DNA of 64,000 nt, from the NCBI RefSeq assembly GCF_006517175.1, contig NZ_CP041186.1:7653074-7717073 (forward strand). The letters are read 5' to 3'. The position numbers were made by a program, and so were the translations under genes. Under the pieces are notes generated by a model. That model was not told the origin of the DNA. It made no database searches and saw nothing but the letters and a program-made list of their open reading frames with translations. Positions 18,245 through 27,335 of the stretch are shown in pieces. The stretch is from Persicimonas caeni (lineage in GTDB: Bacteria > Myxococcota_A > Bradymonadia > Bradymonadales > Bradymonadaceae). The stretch's first letter is position 1. Every line of letters starts with the position of its first letter.

Positions 18245-19390
18245 TCATTCCCCGCCACTCGAGAGCGGAGAGGACTTCGTGGGGTCGACGTTCTCACGCC
18301 GCTCGGGCTCGTCAATCAGGTGACACGCGACGAAGTGGCCGTCCTCGGCCTCCTGGAAGACCGGCTTTTCCTTTTTGCACCGGTCGAAGGCGTAGGGGCA
18401 GCGCGTGTGGAAGACGCAGCCCGACGGCGGGTTGAGCGGGCTGGGGACGTCGCCTTGCAGGACGATGCGCTCGCGGGTCTCCTCGACCTCCGGGTCGGGA
18501 ATCGGGACCGCCGAGATGAGCGCCTCGGTGTAGGGGTGCAGCGGGTTTTCGTAGAGCTCTTCGCCGTCGCAAAGCTCGGCCATATTGCCCAGATACATCA
18601 CCGCGATGCGGTCGGAGATATGACGCACGGCGGCCAGGTCGTGGGCGATGAACAGGTACGTCAGACCGAACTCGTCTTGGAGTTCGTCCATCAGGTTCAT
18701 GATCTGGGCCTGGATGGACACGTCGAGCGCGCTGATGGGCTCGTCGGCGACGATGAATTTCGGCTTGCTCGCCAGGGCGCGGGCGATGCCGATGCGCTGG
18801 CGCTGACCGCCGGAAAACTCGTGCGGGTAGCGGCGCACAAAGCGCGGGTCGAGGCCGACGATGTCCATCAGCTCCTGGACCTCGCGCTGGATATCCTTGC
18901 CGCTGGCCAGTTTGTGGACCTTCATCGGCTCGGCGATGATGTCGCCGACGGTCATACGCGGGTTGAGCGAGGCGTACGGGTCCTGAAAGATCATCTGCAG
19001 GTCGCGACGCAGCCGGTGCAGCTCCTTGGGCGGAAGCTTTGTGAGGTCGCAGCCCTCGAAGACGACTGCGCCGTCTGTGGGCTCGTAGAGCTGGATGACG
19101 GCGCGGCCGGTGGTCGACTTGCCGCAGCCTGACTCACCGACGAGTCCGAGGGTCTCGCCCTCGTAGATGTCGAAGGTGAGCCCGTCGACCGCCTTGACCC
19201 GGTTGACCTCTTTTCGGAAGAGCGCTCCCTTGTAGACCGGGAAGTGCATCTTGAGGTTTTCGATCTTGACGAGAACTTTGTTCTCGTTCGCGGGGTCTTG
19301 GGGTTTCGGGGTTTTGGGGTCTCGGGTCGTGGAGTTGTCTTCCGATGCCACGTCCGTCTTCTCTTTTGGGTCGGCTACTGCTTCAGACAT
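18245..19390 (-). CDS. oppF: Oligopeptide ABC transporter ATP-binding protein OppF
   Basis: Second ATPase of the oligopeptide importer, on the cytoplasmic side. 381 residues: a charged N-terminal extension of about 35 residues (Thr/Pro/Lys-rich), then the ABC domain with Walker [11 protein letters not shown]-loop [13 protein letters not shown], signature [15 protein letters not shown], and Walker [14 protein letters not shown]. The C-terminal oligopeptide-family domain ends with the cysteine motif [15 protein letters not shown], which binds a 4Fe-4S cluster in some homologues. The ATG at 19390 overlaps the oppD stop by 8 bp and has AGGAGG in front, so translation is likely coupled. It is the last gene of the opp operon. 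Confidence 0.95.
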   Translation of the reverse strand: MSEAVADPKEKTDVASEDNSTTRDPKTPKPQDPANENKVLVKIENLKMHFPVYKGALFRKEVNRVKAVDGLTFDIYEGETLGLVGESGCGKSTTGRAVIQLYEPTDGAVVFEGCDLTKLPPKELHRLRRDLQMIFQDPYASLNPRMTVGDIIAEPMKVHKLASGKDIQREVQELMDIVGLDPRFVRRYPHEFSGGQRQRIGIARALASKPKFIVADEPISALDVSIQAQIMNLMDELQDEFGLTYLFIAHDLAAVRHISDRIAVMYLGNMAELCDGEELYENPLHPYTEALISAVPIPDPEVEETRERIVLQGDVPSPLNPPSGCVFHTRCPYAFDRCKKEKPVFQEAEDGHFVACHLIDEPERRENVDPTKSSPLSSGGE

Positions 19391-20534
19391 CGTCGCCTCC
19401 TGCTGCATCGGCCGCGGTCGTGTCGATGGTCTCGCCGGCGCGAACTTTCTGTTCGATCTCGTGGACGCGCTCCGACGACGACTTCGAGCCGAGCTTGGCG
19501 GCGTAGACTTCGTCGGCACGCCAGCAGAACGAGCGGTGGCCGTCGCCGAAGGTCTTGGGCTCGGGGAATTCCTTGTGACACTTGTCGATGGCCCAGGGGC
19601 AACGGTCGACGAACGGGCATCCGGGAATGTCCTTGGAGGTGTCCGGCGGGCGGCCCTCGATGGGGATCAGCTCGTCGGTGCGGCCGCGGTCGAGTCGCGG
19701 GACGCTCTTGAGCAGGCCGACGGTGTACGGGTGCGCCGGGTGGTGGAAGAGCTCGCGCGCGGGCGCCTCCTCCATCATGCGGCCGGCGTACATCACGATG
19801 ATGCGGTCGGCCATGCCGGCCACGACGCCCAGGTCGTGGGTGATGGTGACGACGCTGGTGCCGAAGTCCTTTCGCAGGCTCTTGATGAGCTCGAGGATCT
19901 GGGCCTGAATCGTCACGTCGAGCGCGGTGGTCGGCTCGTCGGCGATGAGGAGTTCGGGCTCACACAGAAGCGCCATGGCGATCATGACGCGCTGGCGCAT
20001 ACCGCCGGAGAACTGGTGCGGATACTGGTCGATACGCTCGGCGGCGCCCGGGATGCCGACCTTGTCGAGCATCTCGATGGCCTTCTGCTTGGCGGCCGCC
20101 TTGTCCATCCCCTTGTGTAGGCGAAGCGGCTCGATGAGCTGCTTCGAGATGCGCAGGAAGGGGTTGAGGCTGGTCATCGGGTCCTGCCAGATCATCGAGA
20201 TCTTGTTGCCTCGAATCTTGCGAAGCTCCTTGTCCTTCTTCTCGAGGAGGTCTTCGCCCTGGAACAGGATCTGGCCGTCGACGATCTCGCCGGGAGGCGA
20301 CGGGATCAGGCCCAGAATGGAAATCTGGGTGACCGACTTGCCCGAACCGGACTCGCCGACGATGCCCAGCGACTCGCCCTTTCGCACCGCAAAGCTGACG
20401 CCGTCGACGGCGCGCACGACGCCCTCGTCGGTCTTGAAGTGCGTCTTGAGGTTTTTGACCTCGAGGATCTTGGGGCGCTCGTCGAGCGTGGACTTCGCGG
20501 TGCTCTTTTCGTTTTTCGCGGCGGTTTCAGTCAT
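19383..20534 (-). CDS. oppD: Oligopeptide ABC transporter ATP-binding protein OppD
   Basis: First ATPase of the importer. 383 residues with Walker [11 protein letters not shown]-loop [12 protein letters not shown], signature [15 protein letters not shown], Walker [13 protein letters not shown], the switch histidine in TITHDLGVV, and the C-terminal family motif [15 protein letters not shown] followed by [16 protein letters not shown] charged tail of about 40 residues follows. ATG at 20534 lies 9 bp after the oppC stop. OppD and OppF form the nucleotide-binding heterodimer under OppB and OppC. Confidence 0.96.
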   Translation of the reverse strand: MTETAAKNEKSTAKSTLDERPKILEVKNLKTHFKTDEGVVRAVDGVSFAVRKGESLGIVGESGSGKSVTQISILGLIPSPPGEIVDGQILFQGEDLLEKKDKELRKIRGNKISMIWQDPMTSLNPFLRISKQLIEPLRLHKGMDKAAAKQKAIEMLDKVGIPGAAERIDQYPHQFSGGMRQRVMIAMALLCEPELLIADEPTTALDVTIQAQILELIKSLRKDFGTSVVTITHDLGVVAGMADRIIVMYAGRMMEEAPARELFHHPAHPYTVGLLKSVPRLDRGRTDELIPIEGRPPDTSKDIPGCPFVDRCPWAIDKCHKEFPEPKTFGDGHRSFCWRADEVYAAKLGSKSSSERVHEIEQKVRAGETIDTTAADAAGGDDV

Positions 20535-20543
20535 CGGAGAACA

Positions 20544-21917
20544 TCAATCCTTGCGAAGTTGGGGGTCGAGCGCGTCACGCAGCCCGTCACCCAGGAAGTT
20601 CAAGCTCATCAGCGTCACGGCGAGCGCACCGCCCGAGGCGATGATGACCCACGGGGCCGTCTCCATGATCTGGCGGCCTTCGCTGGCGAGCGCGCCCCAC
20701 GAGGTCAGCGGCGCCTGGATGCCCAGGCCGAGGAAGCTAAGGAAAGCCTCCTCGAGCATGACCGCCGGCACCGTCAGCGTTGTGTAGACGATAATGGGGC
20801 CGAGCGCGTTGGGGATGAGGTGGCGGAAGATAATCGCCGGCTTCGACACACCGATACAACGCGCCGCGTCGACAAATTCCTGCTCTTTGAGGCTGATGAC
20901 CTGGCCGCGCACGATGCGCGCCATGGTCAGCCATTGGATAGCGCCGAGCGCTAAGAACAGGATGAGGATATCCGAGCCGAACACCGACACGAGCAAGATG
21001 ACCAGAATCATAAACGGCAGGCCGTACATGATGTCGACGATGCGCATCATGATGTTGTCGACCTTGCCGCCCATAAAGCCGGCGGTCGCGCCCCAGGTCA
21101 CGCCGATCATCAGCGAGACCATCGTGGCCAGGAGGCCGACGGCGAGCGAGATGCGCGCGCCGAAGACCAGACGGGTGAGCAAGTCGCGGCCGAGCTGGTC
21201 GGTGCCGAGCCAGTTTTTGACCGGCGCGGGCAGGCCCTGGTACTCGGCTTTGCTGAGGGCGACATCGCCATCCTCGTCGAATTTGTTGAGGATGTCGCGC
21301 GCTTCGCTGCCGCTGACGAGGGCGACGAGCTTGCCGGCTTCCTCGTACTCGATGACGCCCTCTTCGTTGGCGTCACACTCGAAGACCGAGCGCGCCTCGA
21401 TGGGAGCCATCGACTTTTTAGCGAAGGTCCACCGCTGACAATCGGGGATAAACTCGGGCGGCGGCAGGCTCAGCGGCGCGTCTTCGTACTCGGCGTAGCT
21501 GAGCACACCGTCGTCGTTGGTGTCGATCTTGCGGAACTCGTAGCGGCGGTAGGCCGTCTCGATCTCGCGCTCGTCGATGAAGTCGTCGTCGTTGCTGTCG
21601 ACCTGCTCGAAGCTGAATTTGCCCTCGGGCGCCATCAGCGAGAAGTGCTCGGAGGGAACACTGCGCGCGCCGGGCGGCTTGGGCACCACGAACAGGTGCT
21701 GCTCGTCGATCGAAAAGTGGGTGACGTAGGCAGCAATCAGCGGCTGGAAGATGGCGCAGAAGACCATGAAGAACACCACGAGGGCGCCGGCCATGGCGGC
21801 GCGGTTCTTCTTGAGCCGCCGCCAGGCGTCCTTCCATAGGCTGGTGCCCTCGACGAGTTCCATCTCGTCGCGCTTCTGCTTCCTCTGCACCCTTTGTCCT
21901 TTCACAGGCTCACTCAT
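20544..21917 (-). CDS. oppC: Oligopeptide ABC transporter permease OppC with an EF-hand insertion
   Basis: Inner-membrane permease that forms the peptide channel with OppB. The C-terminal half is a normal OppC: GTDQLGRDLLTRLVFGARIS (239-258), several membrane helices and the ATPase-coupling loop DAARCIGVSKPAII. The protein is 457 residues instead of about 300. The extra length lies between helix 1 (about 41-64) and the permease domain, on the periplasmic side, and contains four EF-hand calcium loops: 107-118 (DSNDDDFIDERE), 132-143 (DTNDDGVLSYAE), 182-193 (DANEEGVIEYEE) and 214-225 (DEDGDVALSKAE). The acidic residues at loop positions 1, 5 and 12 are present in all four. The ATG at 21917 overlaps the oppB stop by 8 bp. 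Calcium control of uptake is inference. Confidence 0.93.
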   Translation of the reverse strand: MSEPVKGQRVQRKQKRDEMELVEGTSLWKDAWRRLKKNRAAMAGALVVFFMVFCAIFQPLIAAYVTHFSIDEQHLFVVPKPPGARSVPSEHFSLMAPEGKFSFEQVDSNDDDFIDEREIETAYRRYEFRKIDTNDDGVLSYAEYEDAPLSLPPPEFIPDCQRWTFAKKSMAPIEARSVFECDANEEGVIEYEEAGKLVALVSGSEARDILNKFDEDGDVALSKAEYQGLPAPVKNWLGTDQLGRDLLTRLVFGARISLAVGLLATMVSLMIGVTWGATAGFMGGKVDNIMMRIVDIMYGLPFMILVILLVSVFGSDILILFLALGAIQWLTMARIVRGQVISLKEQEFVDAARCIGVSKPAIIFRHLIPNALGPIIVYTTLTVPAVMLEEAFLSFLGLGIQAPLTSWGALASEGRQIMETAPWVIIASGGALAVTLMSLNFLGDGLRDALDPQLRKD

Positions 21918-22926
21918 AGTCCACCCGCGGGTCAATGACGGTGTAGAGGATGTCGACGACCATGTTCATGGTGATCAACAGCGTCGAATACAAAATGACG
22001 GTTCCCAAAACCATGTTGTAGTCACGGTTGAGCGCCGAGCGCACAAACTCTTTGCCGACGCCGGGGAGGTTGAAGATTTCCTCGACGACCACCGAGCCGG
22101 TCAAAAGGCGCGCGAACGCGGGTCCCAAGAAGCTGACCACCGGCAGGATGGCGCCTCGAAGCGAGTGGCCGAGCACGACCGTCTTCTCGCTCAGGCCCTT
22201 GGCTCGGGCGGTGCGAATGAAGTCTTTTCGGATGATCTCGAGCATGCCCCCGCGGGTCAGCCGCGCGATATAGGCGGCGTAGAACAACCCGAGGGTGATG
22301 CTGGGCAAGACGCTGTCCTGCCAGGAGTCCCAGCCGTTGGGCCGGAACCACCCCAAGTCGAGCGCGAAGAACATGATGAGCAGCGGCCCGAGCACGAAGT
22401 TCGGGATGCTCACGCCGACCATGGCCACGGTCATTGTGGTGTAGTCGGCGGGCGTGTTCTGGCGCAGTCCGGCGTACAGACCGGCGGGAACGCCGATCAG
22501 AATCGCCAAGATGAGCGCTTGAAGCCCGAGCTGGATCGTGTACGGCAGCGCCGCCGAGATCGTCTCGCCGACGCTGCGGTCGGTCTTCATGCTCTGACCC
22601 AGATCGAACCGGATCAGGTGGCCGACGTAGTTGAAATACTGCGTCTCGCCCCACTCGGAGGTCAGGATATTGACCGGGCCGATGCTGACCTGGGATTCGG
22701 GCTCCCAGAACTGGCAGCTATCGACCGGATCGAGAGGCACGCTCGTGTAGACCGGAAAGACCGGTCGGTCGAGCATATTCTCTTTGACGCAGGCGCAGGT
22801 ATTCGCCTCGCGCTCTTTCAAGCACGGGTTACTCGGCGCCATGCGCGTGATCCAGAGCGCGACGGTCACGATGATCAGCAGCACGACAATGCTGCTGACC
22901 AGGCGTTTTAAGATGTAGCGAGTCAC
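21910..22926 (-). CDS. oppB: Oligopeptide ABC transporter permease OppB
   Basis: First permease of the importer, 338 residues. It has an N-terminal helix (about 8-28), a periplasmic loop with several cysteines (NPCLKEREANTCACVKEN), the conserved segment FDLGQSMKTDRSV, then five helices with the coupling loop TARAKGLSEKTVVLGHSLRG typical of the OppB/DppB family. The start is GTG at 22926, overlapping the oppA stop by 4 bp (GTGA), so translation is coupled. The cysteine-rich loop is longer than usual for this position, so both permeases in the operon have enlarged periplasmic parts. Confidence 0.95.
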   Translation of the reverse strand: MTRYILKRLVSSIVVLLIIVTVALWITRMAPSNPCLKEREANTCACVKENMLDRPVFPVYTSVPLDPVDSCQFWEPESQVSIGPVNILTSEWGETQYFNYVGHLIRFDLGQSMKTDRSVGETISAALPYTIQLGLQALILAILIGVPAGLYAGLRQNTPADYTTMTVAMVGVSIPNFVLGPLLIMFFALDLGWFRPNGWDSWQDSVLPSITLGLFYAAYIARLTRGGMLEIIRKDFIRTARAKGLSEKTVVLGHSLRGAILPVVSFLGPAFARLLTGSVVVEEIFNLPGVGKEFVRSALNRDYNMVLGTVILYSTLLITMNMVVDILYTVIDPRVDYE

Positions 22927-24629
22927 TGCGGGAGGCTCACGTACTTGAGGAGGTGGATGTCCCGGTTATGCGGCTCGAGACCTTCGAGCTGCCGGGCGAC
23001 CAGCACGTTGTTGGTGTAGAAGTAGATCGGGATGACCGGACCTTCTTCCAAGAGAATCGTCTCGGCTTTCTGCAACAACTCCTGGCGCTTGGCCGAGTCG
23101 GCCTCGCTGCGCGCCTGGTCGAGAAGCTCGTCGTACTCGGCGTTCGACCAGCCGGTGTCGTTGTTGCCGTTGCCGGTCTCCCACATGTCCAGGAAGGTCA
23201 TCGGGTCGTTGTAGTCGCCGATCCAGCCTGCACGCGCGACCTGGTAGTCGAGGTTGTCGACGTCCTGCAGGTACATCTTCCATTCCTTGTTCACCAACTC
23301 GACGTCGATGCCCAGGTTGCTCTTCCACTGCTTCTGAATCGACTCGGCCACCAGCTTGTGGTTCTCGTCGGTGTTGTAGAGGAGCTGGATCTGGGGGAAC
23401 TTCTTGGCGTCTTTGCCGTAGCCCGCCTCTTTGAGGAGCGCCTTGGCTTTGCGCGGGTTGTACTCGGTCTTGGTGGTCGACTCGTAGCCGGCCATGTTGT
23501 TGGGCACGTAGGCGTCGGCGGCGTGGTACAGACCGTTGAGCACGTTGTCGACCAGCGTCTGACGGTCGGTGGCGAGGCTAAGCGCCTGGCGCACCTTCTT
23601 GTCGTTGAGCGGCGAGTCTTCTTTGGAGACGTTCACGCGGAAGTAGTAGGTGCCCAGCATCGGGTCACGACGGTAGTCCGGGTGAGCCACGAAGCTCGAG
23701 ATCTGGCTGACCGGAAGGCTGGTGCCGCTCCAGTGCAGTTCGCCGGCGCGGTAGGCGTTGGTGACCGCGTTGCGGTCGGTGATGATTCGCGCCTTGGCTT
23801 CGGTGATGCTGACGTTCTCTTCGTCCCAGTAGTGCTCGTTGATGCCCAGGAGCAACTCTTTTTGCGGCTCGTAGCTCTTGAGGACATAAGCGCCGTTGGT
23901 CACGATATTCTCGGGCTTGGTCCAGTCGTCACCATGCTTTTCGACGACCTTCTGAGGCGTCGGGAAGAACGTGTAGAAGGCGACCAGCTCGGGGAAGTAC
24001 GGCGTCGGGTTGTTCAACTCGACGACGAGCGTCTGGTCGTCTTTGGCCTCGAGGCCGACCTTGCTCCAGTCCGCTTCGCCCTCTTTCGACTTGTTGTACT
24101 CCTCGGCGCCTTTGATGACGTACATCATCGTGGCGTAGTCCGCCGGGAAGCCCGGGGTGAGCACGCGCTTCCACGAGTAGACGAAGTCCTGAGCGGTCAC
24201 CGGGTCGCCGTTCGACCACTTGGCATCTTCGCGAATCTTGAAGGTGTAGGTCTTGCCGTCTTCGCTGACCTCGTACGACTCGGCCACGCCCGGCTTGACC
24301 AACTTCGAGGAGTCGGTGATGCCCTCGGTGGTCGGCCCCGGTATCAGAAGTCCCTCGAAGAGCTGCATCGCCAGGCGACCCTCGGGAGCACCACTCATCT
24401 TGGCGGTGTCGAAGGTCTCCGGGTCTGCCGAGACCACGAAGGTGAACATATCGGCGTTGGCGCCGGCCTTGAACTCATCGGCTTTCTCGCCGCCGGAGCT
24501 CTTCGCCGCACCTTCGGCGTTGTTGGCCGTCTCACCGCTCTTGTCACAGCCGGTCAGCGCCACCGCGCCGACCAGCAGCGCCGCGAGCGCCAGTTGGCCC
24601 GTCTTGTTGAGGTTTGGAAGTGCAAGCAT
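22923..24629 (-). CDS. oppA: Oligopeptide-binding lipoprotein OppA (SBP_bac_5)
   Basis: Solute-binding protein that captures peptides and delivers them to OppBC. 568 residues; lipobox VALTGC with Cys28, then a Glu/Ala/Gly linker, then a family 5 extracellular binding domain: VSADPETFDTAKMSG, VAESYEVSEDGKTYTFKIRE, AKWSNGDPVTAQDFVYSWKR and PYFPELVAFYTFFPTP match the conserved peptide-binding pattern of OppA and DppA. It is the first gene of a five-gene operon in the order A-B-C-D-F, the same as in enterobacteria. A TTGACA-type promoter lies upstream at 24677-24706 and AGGAAA precedes the ATG. Confidence 0.97.
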   Translation of the reverse strand: MLALPNLNKTGQLALAALLVGAVALTGCDKSGETANNAEGAAKSSGGEKADEFKAGANADMFTFVVSADPETFDTAKMSGAPEGRLAMQLFEGLLIPGPTTEGITDSSKLVKPGVAESYEVSEDGKTYTFKIREDAKWSNGDPVTAQDFVYSWKRVLTPGFPADYATMMYVIKGAEEYNKSKEGEADWSKVGLEAKDDQTLVVELNNPTPYFPELVAFYTFFPTPQKVVEKHGDDWTKPENIVTNGAYVLKSYEPQKELLLGINEHYWDEENVSITEAKARIITDRNAVTNAYRAGELHWSGTSLPVSQISSFVAHPDYRRDPMLGTYYFRVNVSKEDSPLNDKKVRQALSLATDRQTLVDNVLNGLYHAADAYVPNNMAGYESTTKTEYNPRKAKALLKEAGYGKDAKKFPQIQLLYNTDENHKLVAESIQKQWKSNLGIDVELVNKEWKMYLQDVDNLDYQVARAGWIGDYNDPMTFLDMWETGNGNNDTGWSNAEYDELLDQARSEADSAKRQELLQKAETILLEEGPVIPIYFYTNNVLVARQLEGLEPHNRDIHLLKYVSLPQ

Positions 24630-24676
24630 GGTTATTTCCTACGGTTTCGTCAAAAGCCGCTGAATTAGCGGTCCCC

Positions 24677-24706
24677 CTTGTAGCTAGAAAGCGGGCGCAG
24701 TGTCAA
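24677..24706 (-). promoter_or_regulatory. Predicted sigma-70 promoter of the opp operon
   Basis: On the minus strand TTGACA (24701-24706) and TACAAG (24677-24682) are separated by 18 bp, about 50 bp before the oppA ATG. The -35 box is perfect and the -10 box matches 4 of 6 positions. It is placed correctly for an operon that otherwise has no other start region in the 213-bp gap. Confidence 0.5.
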
Positions 24707-24842
24707 TGTCGCGGGTTACGGTGACGGTCTCGGCTCAGGTTCGCGCAATGATTGAGCTGCGGTTCTTTTTCGCAGTTCGGCGAGGCAGCCGCCCCAGTGG
24801 GTGATTCATGATGCCACCGTGTTTGAAGGTGTTATTAGATGA

Positions 24843-26924
24843 TTAGCGACTCGTTCCTTGCTCTCTGAGGGCTTCAAGACGCTGGAGTTCAGCTTGATCG
24901 GCGGTGATGACCCATATCTTGCGCTTCTGAGCGGCTCGCTTTTCGGCATTGACCTTCTGGCTTCGGATCCAGTTGTAGAGTGACGCTCGCGGCATCTGGA
25001 GTCTTTCGGCCAGTTGGTCGGTCGTCCACTCATCCTCGGCTAAATTGAGGAGGTCGGTCGGCTTGCTCGACTGTGCGCGCTTCAGCCCGAGGTTGTAGCG
25101 CAATGATGTGAGCGCTGCCCGCGTAAATGGGCGGGCTTCGGCGGTTCGATACCCCTGCTCGTTTAGCCGCTCACTTATCTGGGCATCGCTTTTGCCGGCT
25201 TCGAAAAGCCGGCTGATCCTATCGACAAGCTCGTCGTAGTAGCTCAATTGCTTCCAGCTCTGCACCGGCCGTTGCACGATGGCCGCTGTGCGGTCACCTC
25301 CGGCCCAGTGGACCTCGACGCGGAGTCGCTCGGTTTCGCCTTCGACCTGCGCGTGAATTTCGTCGACGATCGCGCGCACGATTTCTTGGCGCTCTTTGGG
25401 GAGCGTCTCCTCGGCATGCCACAGGGCCGGCAGATCTTGGGCCAGACGGCGTATTTCTTCGGCTTGTTCGCCAGGAAGCGGCGTCTGCCACTCGGCTTTT
25501 TGGCGGGCGTAGTCGCGTCGGATTCGTTCTTCTTCCTCCAGCGCCTCTTGCCAGCGATCTTCGAGGGTCTGGGCCACCAGACGGTTTCTCGGGTCGACCG
25601 CGTCATACTGCTCGAATGCTCGTTGGGCGCGATAGCGCGCCCGCTCGAGCTTTTGCTCCCACAGCTCTCTTAGCTTTTCTCTTTCCTTCTCGGCCTCCTC
25701 GATAACCCTCAAACTCATTTCGATGGCTGCTGGCTCCAGAGCCTGCAACACAAGCGTTTCGATCAGCTCGTCGAGCGACATCCCACTGAAGGAGCGACAG
25801 CCATCTTTGGCCTTCGTCTTGTAGTTTTCGCATTCGTAGCGCCACGTTTGTGGGTCTTTATAGTGCAGGCTCATCCGCCAGCCGCACCCGCCACAAAGGA
25901 CCAGTCCTCCCAGCAGCGCTTGGCCATTTTGCGCATATCCCTTCACGGCCGGTTTGTTGTCCTCGAGTTGTTCCACGTTTCTCTCGTAGGTCTTCCAGTC
26001 GATGTAGGCGGGGTGATTGGCTTTGAGCAACACGAGCCACTGCCCCTGGTCGACTCGGACCCGGCCTGGCTCGCCTCGACTCCCGAACCCGGCGTTCGAG
26101 GGCCGCTGGCGCCGCCCGTAGACATAGGCCCCCGCATAAATCGGGTGCCGCAAAAGGTTGCTCACCGCCGAGTTCGTCGCCTTGTGCCACTCAAGCGGGC
26201 CCAGGTGGGCCAGATGCCCGAAGCTGTCGCGACGATGCGGAAGCTTGATGTCGTGCGCCTCGAGATATCGACACACACCACCGATGGTGCGCCGCCTCTC
26301 GAACACCTCGAAGATCAGTTCGATGACCCGGCGCACCTGGGCGTCGGGGTCTTTGATGATCTCCTCGTCGACACTCCATACGTAACCACGCGGCACATCA
26401 AAGACGAGCTCGCCCCGCTTGGCCTTGGCCAGCTTGCCGTCCTCGAGTCGCTGCTTCATGATGTGAAGCTCTGTCTCCGACATCGTCGCTTTGACTCCCA
26501 ATAGCATGCGGTCATTGGGGTCGCAGGGCTCGTAGACCACGTCATTTTCGGCAATAAGCGTATCGTACTGGGCACACAGTTCCAGGAGACGATACCAGTC
26601 CAGGCAGCACCGGGCGTAGCGAGACAACTCCAGGGCCAGAATCAGCCCGACATGCCCACAACGCACCTCCTGCATGAGTTTCTGGAGACCTTGCCTTCCC
26701 TTGATGCTTGCTCCGCTTGTGCCCAGATCGTCGTCGATGGTCAAAATCTGATCATCGCTCCATCCCCACCGACGAGCGCGTTTGGCGAGCGCATACTGTC
26801 GACGCGTCGACTCTTGATGCTCCTCGAGCTGCTGGAGAGTTGATTGCCGTACATAGACCACCACCAGCTGGTTGACATGTCGCTCGGTGATCTTGGGTGG
26901 GCGCAGAATCGCGGACTCCGTCAT
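24843..26924 (-). CDS. Large serine recombinase (resolvase/recombinase family)
   Basis: Site-specific DNA recombinase of 693 residues, the kind that moves integrative elements. Resolvase domain with the nucleophile Ser28 in VVVYVRQSTL and the conserved ELSRYAR segment; recombinase domain (about 190-290, HPIYAGAYVYGRRQ); zinc ribbon CGGCGWRMSLHY with CENYKTKAKDGC; long coiled coil (about 390-510); and a C-terminal extension with helix-turn-helix character (WTTDQLAERLQMPRASLYNW). GGAGGT precedes the ATG. It stands alone in a minus-strand block with an inverted repeat upstream. The element's ends are not evident, so I do not call a mobile element boundary. The C-terminal DNA-binding extension is unusual for large serine integrases. 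Confidence 0.94.
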   Translation of the reverse strand: MTESAILRPPKITERHVNQLVVVYVRQSTLQQLEEHQESTRRQYALAKRARRWGWSDDQILTIDDDLGTSGASIKGRQGLQKLMQEVRCGHVGLILALELSRYARCCLDWYRLLELCAQYDTLIAENDVVYEPCDPNDRMLLGVKATMSETELHIMKQRLEDGKLAKAKRGELVFDVPRGYVWSVDEEIIKDPDAQVRRVIELIFEVFERRRTIGGVCRYLEAHDIKLPHRRDSFGHLAHLGPLEWHKATNSAVSNLLRHPIYAGAYVYGRRQRPSNAGFGSRGEPGRVRVDQGQWLVLLKANHPAYIDWKTYERNVEQLEDNKPAVKGYAQNGQALLGGLVLCGGCGWRMSLHYKDPQTWRYECENYKTKAKDGCRSFSGMSLDELIETLVLQALEPAAIEMSLRVIEEAEKEREKLRELWEQKLERARYRAQRAFEQYDAVDPRNRLVAQTLEDRWQEALEEEERIRRDYARQKAEWQTPLPGEQAEEIRRLAQDLPALWHAEETLPKERQEIVRAIVDEIHAQVEGETERLRVEVHWAGGDRTAAIVQRPVQSWKQLSYYDELVDRISRLFEAGKSDAQISERLNEQGYRTAEARPFTRAALTSLRYNLGLKRAQSSKPTDLLNLAEDEWTTDQLAERLQMPRASLYNWIRSQKVNAEKRAAQKRKIWVITADQAELQRLEALREQGTSR

Positions 26925-27057
26925 TTCGACCTCCGTGTCGATTTGTCGAAGTCATCTGCCGCCTGGCTATCGCCCGAAGCTGGTCGACCAGTACAGCCTT
27001 GCGTCTGTCCGTCAGCCTTTTCCAGATACTCCTCGGCGCCTTCGGCTGCTTGTGCAT
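26752..27057 (-). CDS. Possible small protein upstream of the recombinase
   Basis: A 101-residue frame starting at ATG 27057 with GGAGG correctly placed in front. Its first 50 residues (MHKQPKAPRSIWKRLTDRRK, then AVLVDQLRAIARRQ) look like the short Trp/Arg-rich helical proteins sometimes encoded next to recombinases. It overlaps the recombinase start by about 170 bp, which is a concern. A competing frame at 26921-27172 starts with GTG and ends in an ATGA overlap with the recombinase ATG. At most one is likely to be real, and a frameshift joining the two cannot be excluded. Confidence 0.35.
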   Translation of the reverse strand: MHKQPKAPRSIWKRLTDRRKAVLVDQLRAIARRQMTSTNRHGGRNDGVRDSAPTQDHRATCQPAGGGLCTAINSPAARGASRVDASTVCARQTRSSVGMER

Positions 27058-27163
27058 GATGCCTCCGTGCCAGTTGAACGAGTTTCTGAAGTGCTTGCCG
27101 TCCAAGTTTGGCAGGAGATGGCCGCTTTGATAACAGCCGATCGTAAGTGGTCTTACCAAGTAC

Positions 27164-27193
27164 CCGTCCCACCGGGCTTGTCCCGGTGGACGG
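27164..27193. repeat. Inverted repeat upstream of the recombinase region
   Basis: CCGTCCCACCGGG (27164-27176) and CCCGGTGGACGG (27182-27193) pair as 12 bp with one bulged C around a 5-base loop. No T run follows on either strand. It lies between the recombinase block and the 3' end of the next minus-strand gene; it could be a recombination-site arm or a weak terminator. Confidence 0.6.
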
Positions 27194-27335
27194 AAAGCCT
27201 GAAAGCTAGATGCGCGCCCACCCACCTCCATGGCGCGCAGCGCGCCGAGTCGACGGCCGGCTCCGGTCACGGGAACGACCCACCGATCTAGATTTCGTAT
27301 CATCTGAGCCAAGAAAGAGTGGCGGCGCCAGCTAT

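Noticed and set aside
15089-19132. Very long open frame antisense to the TPR lipoprotein and oppF
   Set aside because: It runs across several real genes on the other strand; GC-rich codon use makes the antisense frame open. No domain recognisable.
26921-27172. 83-residue frame ending in an ATGA overlap with the recombinase
   Set aside because: Starts with GTG inside the inverted repeat and has no ribosome site; the competing frame from 27057 has GGAGG. Kept only as an alternative.
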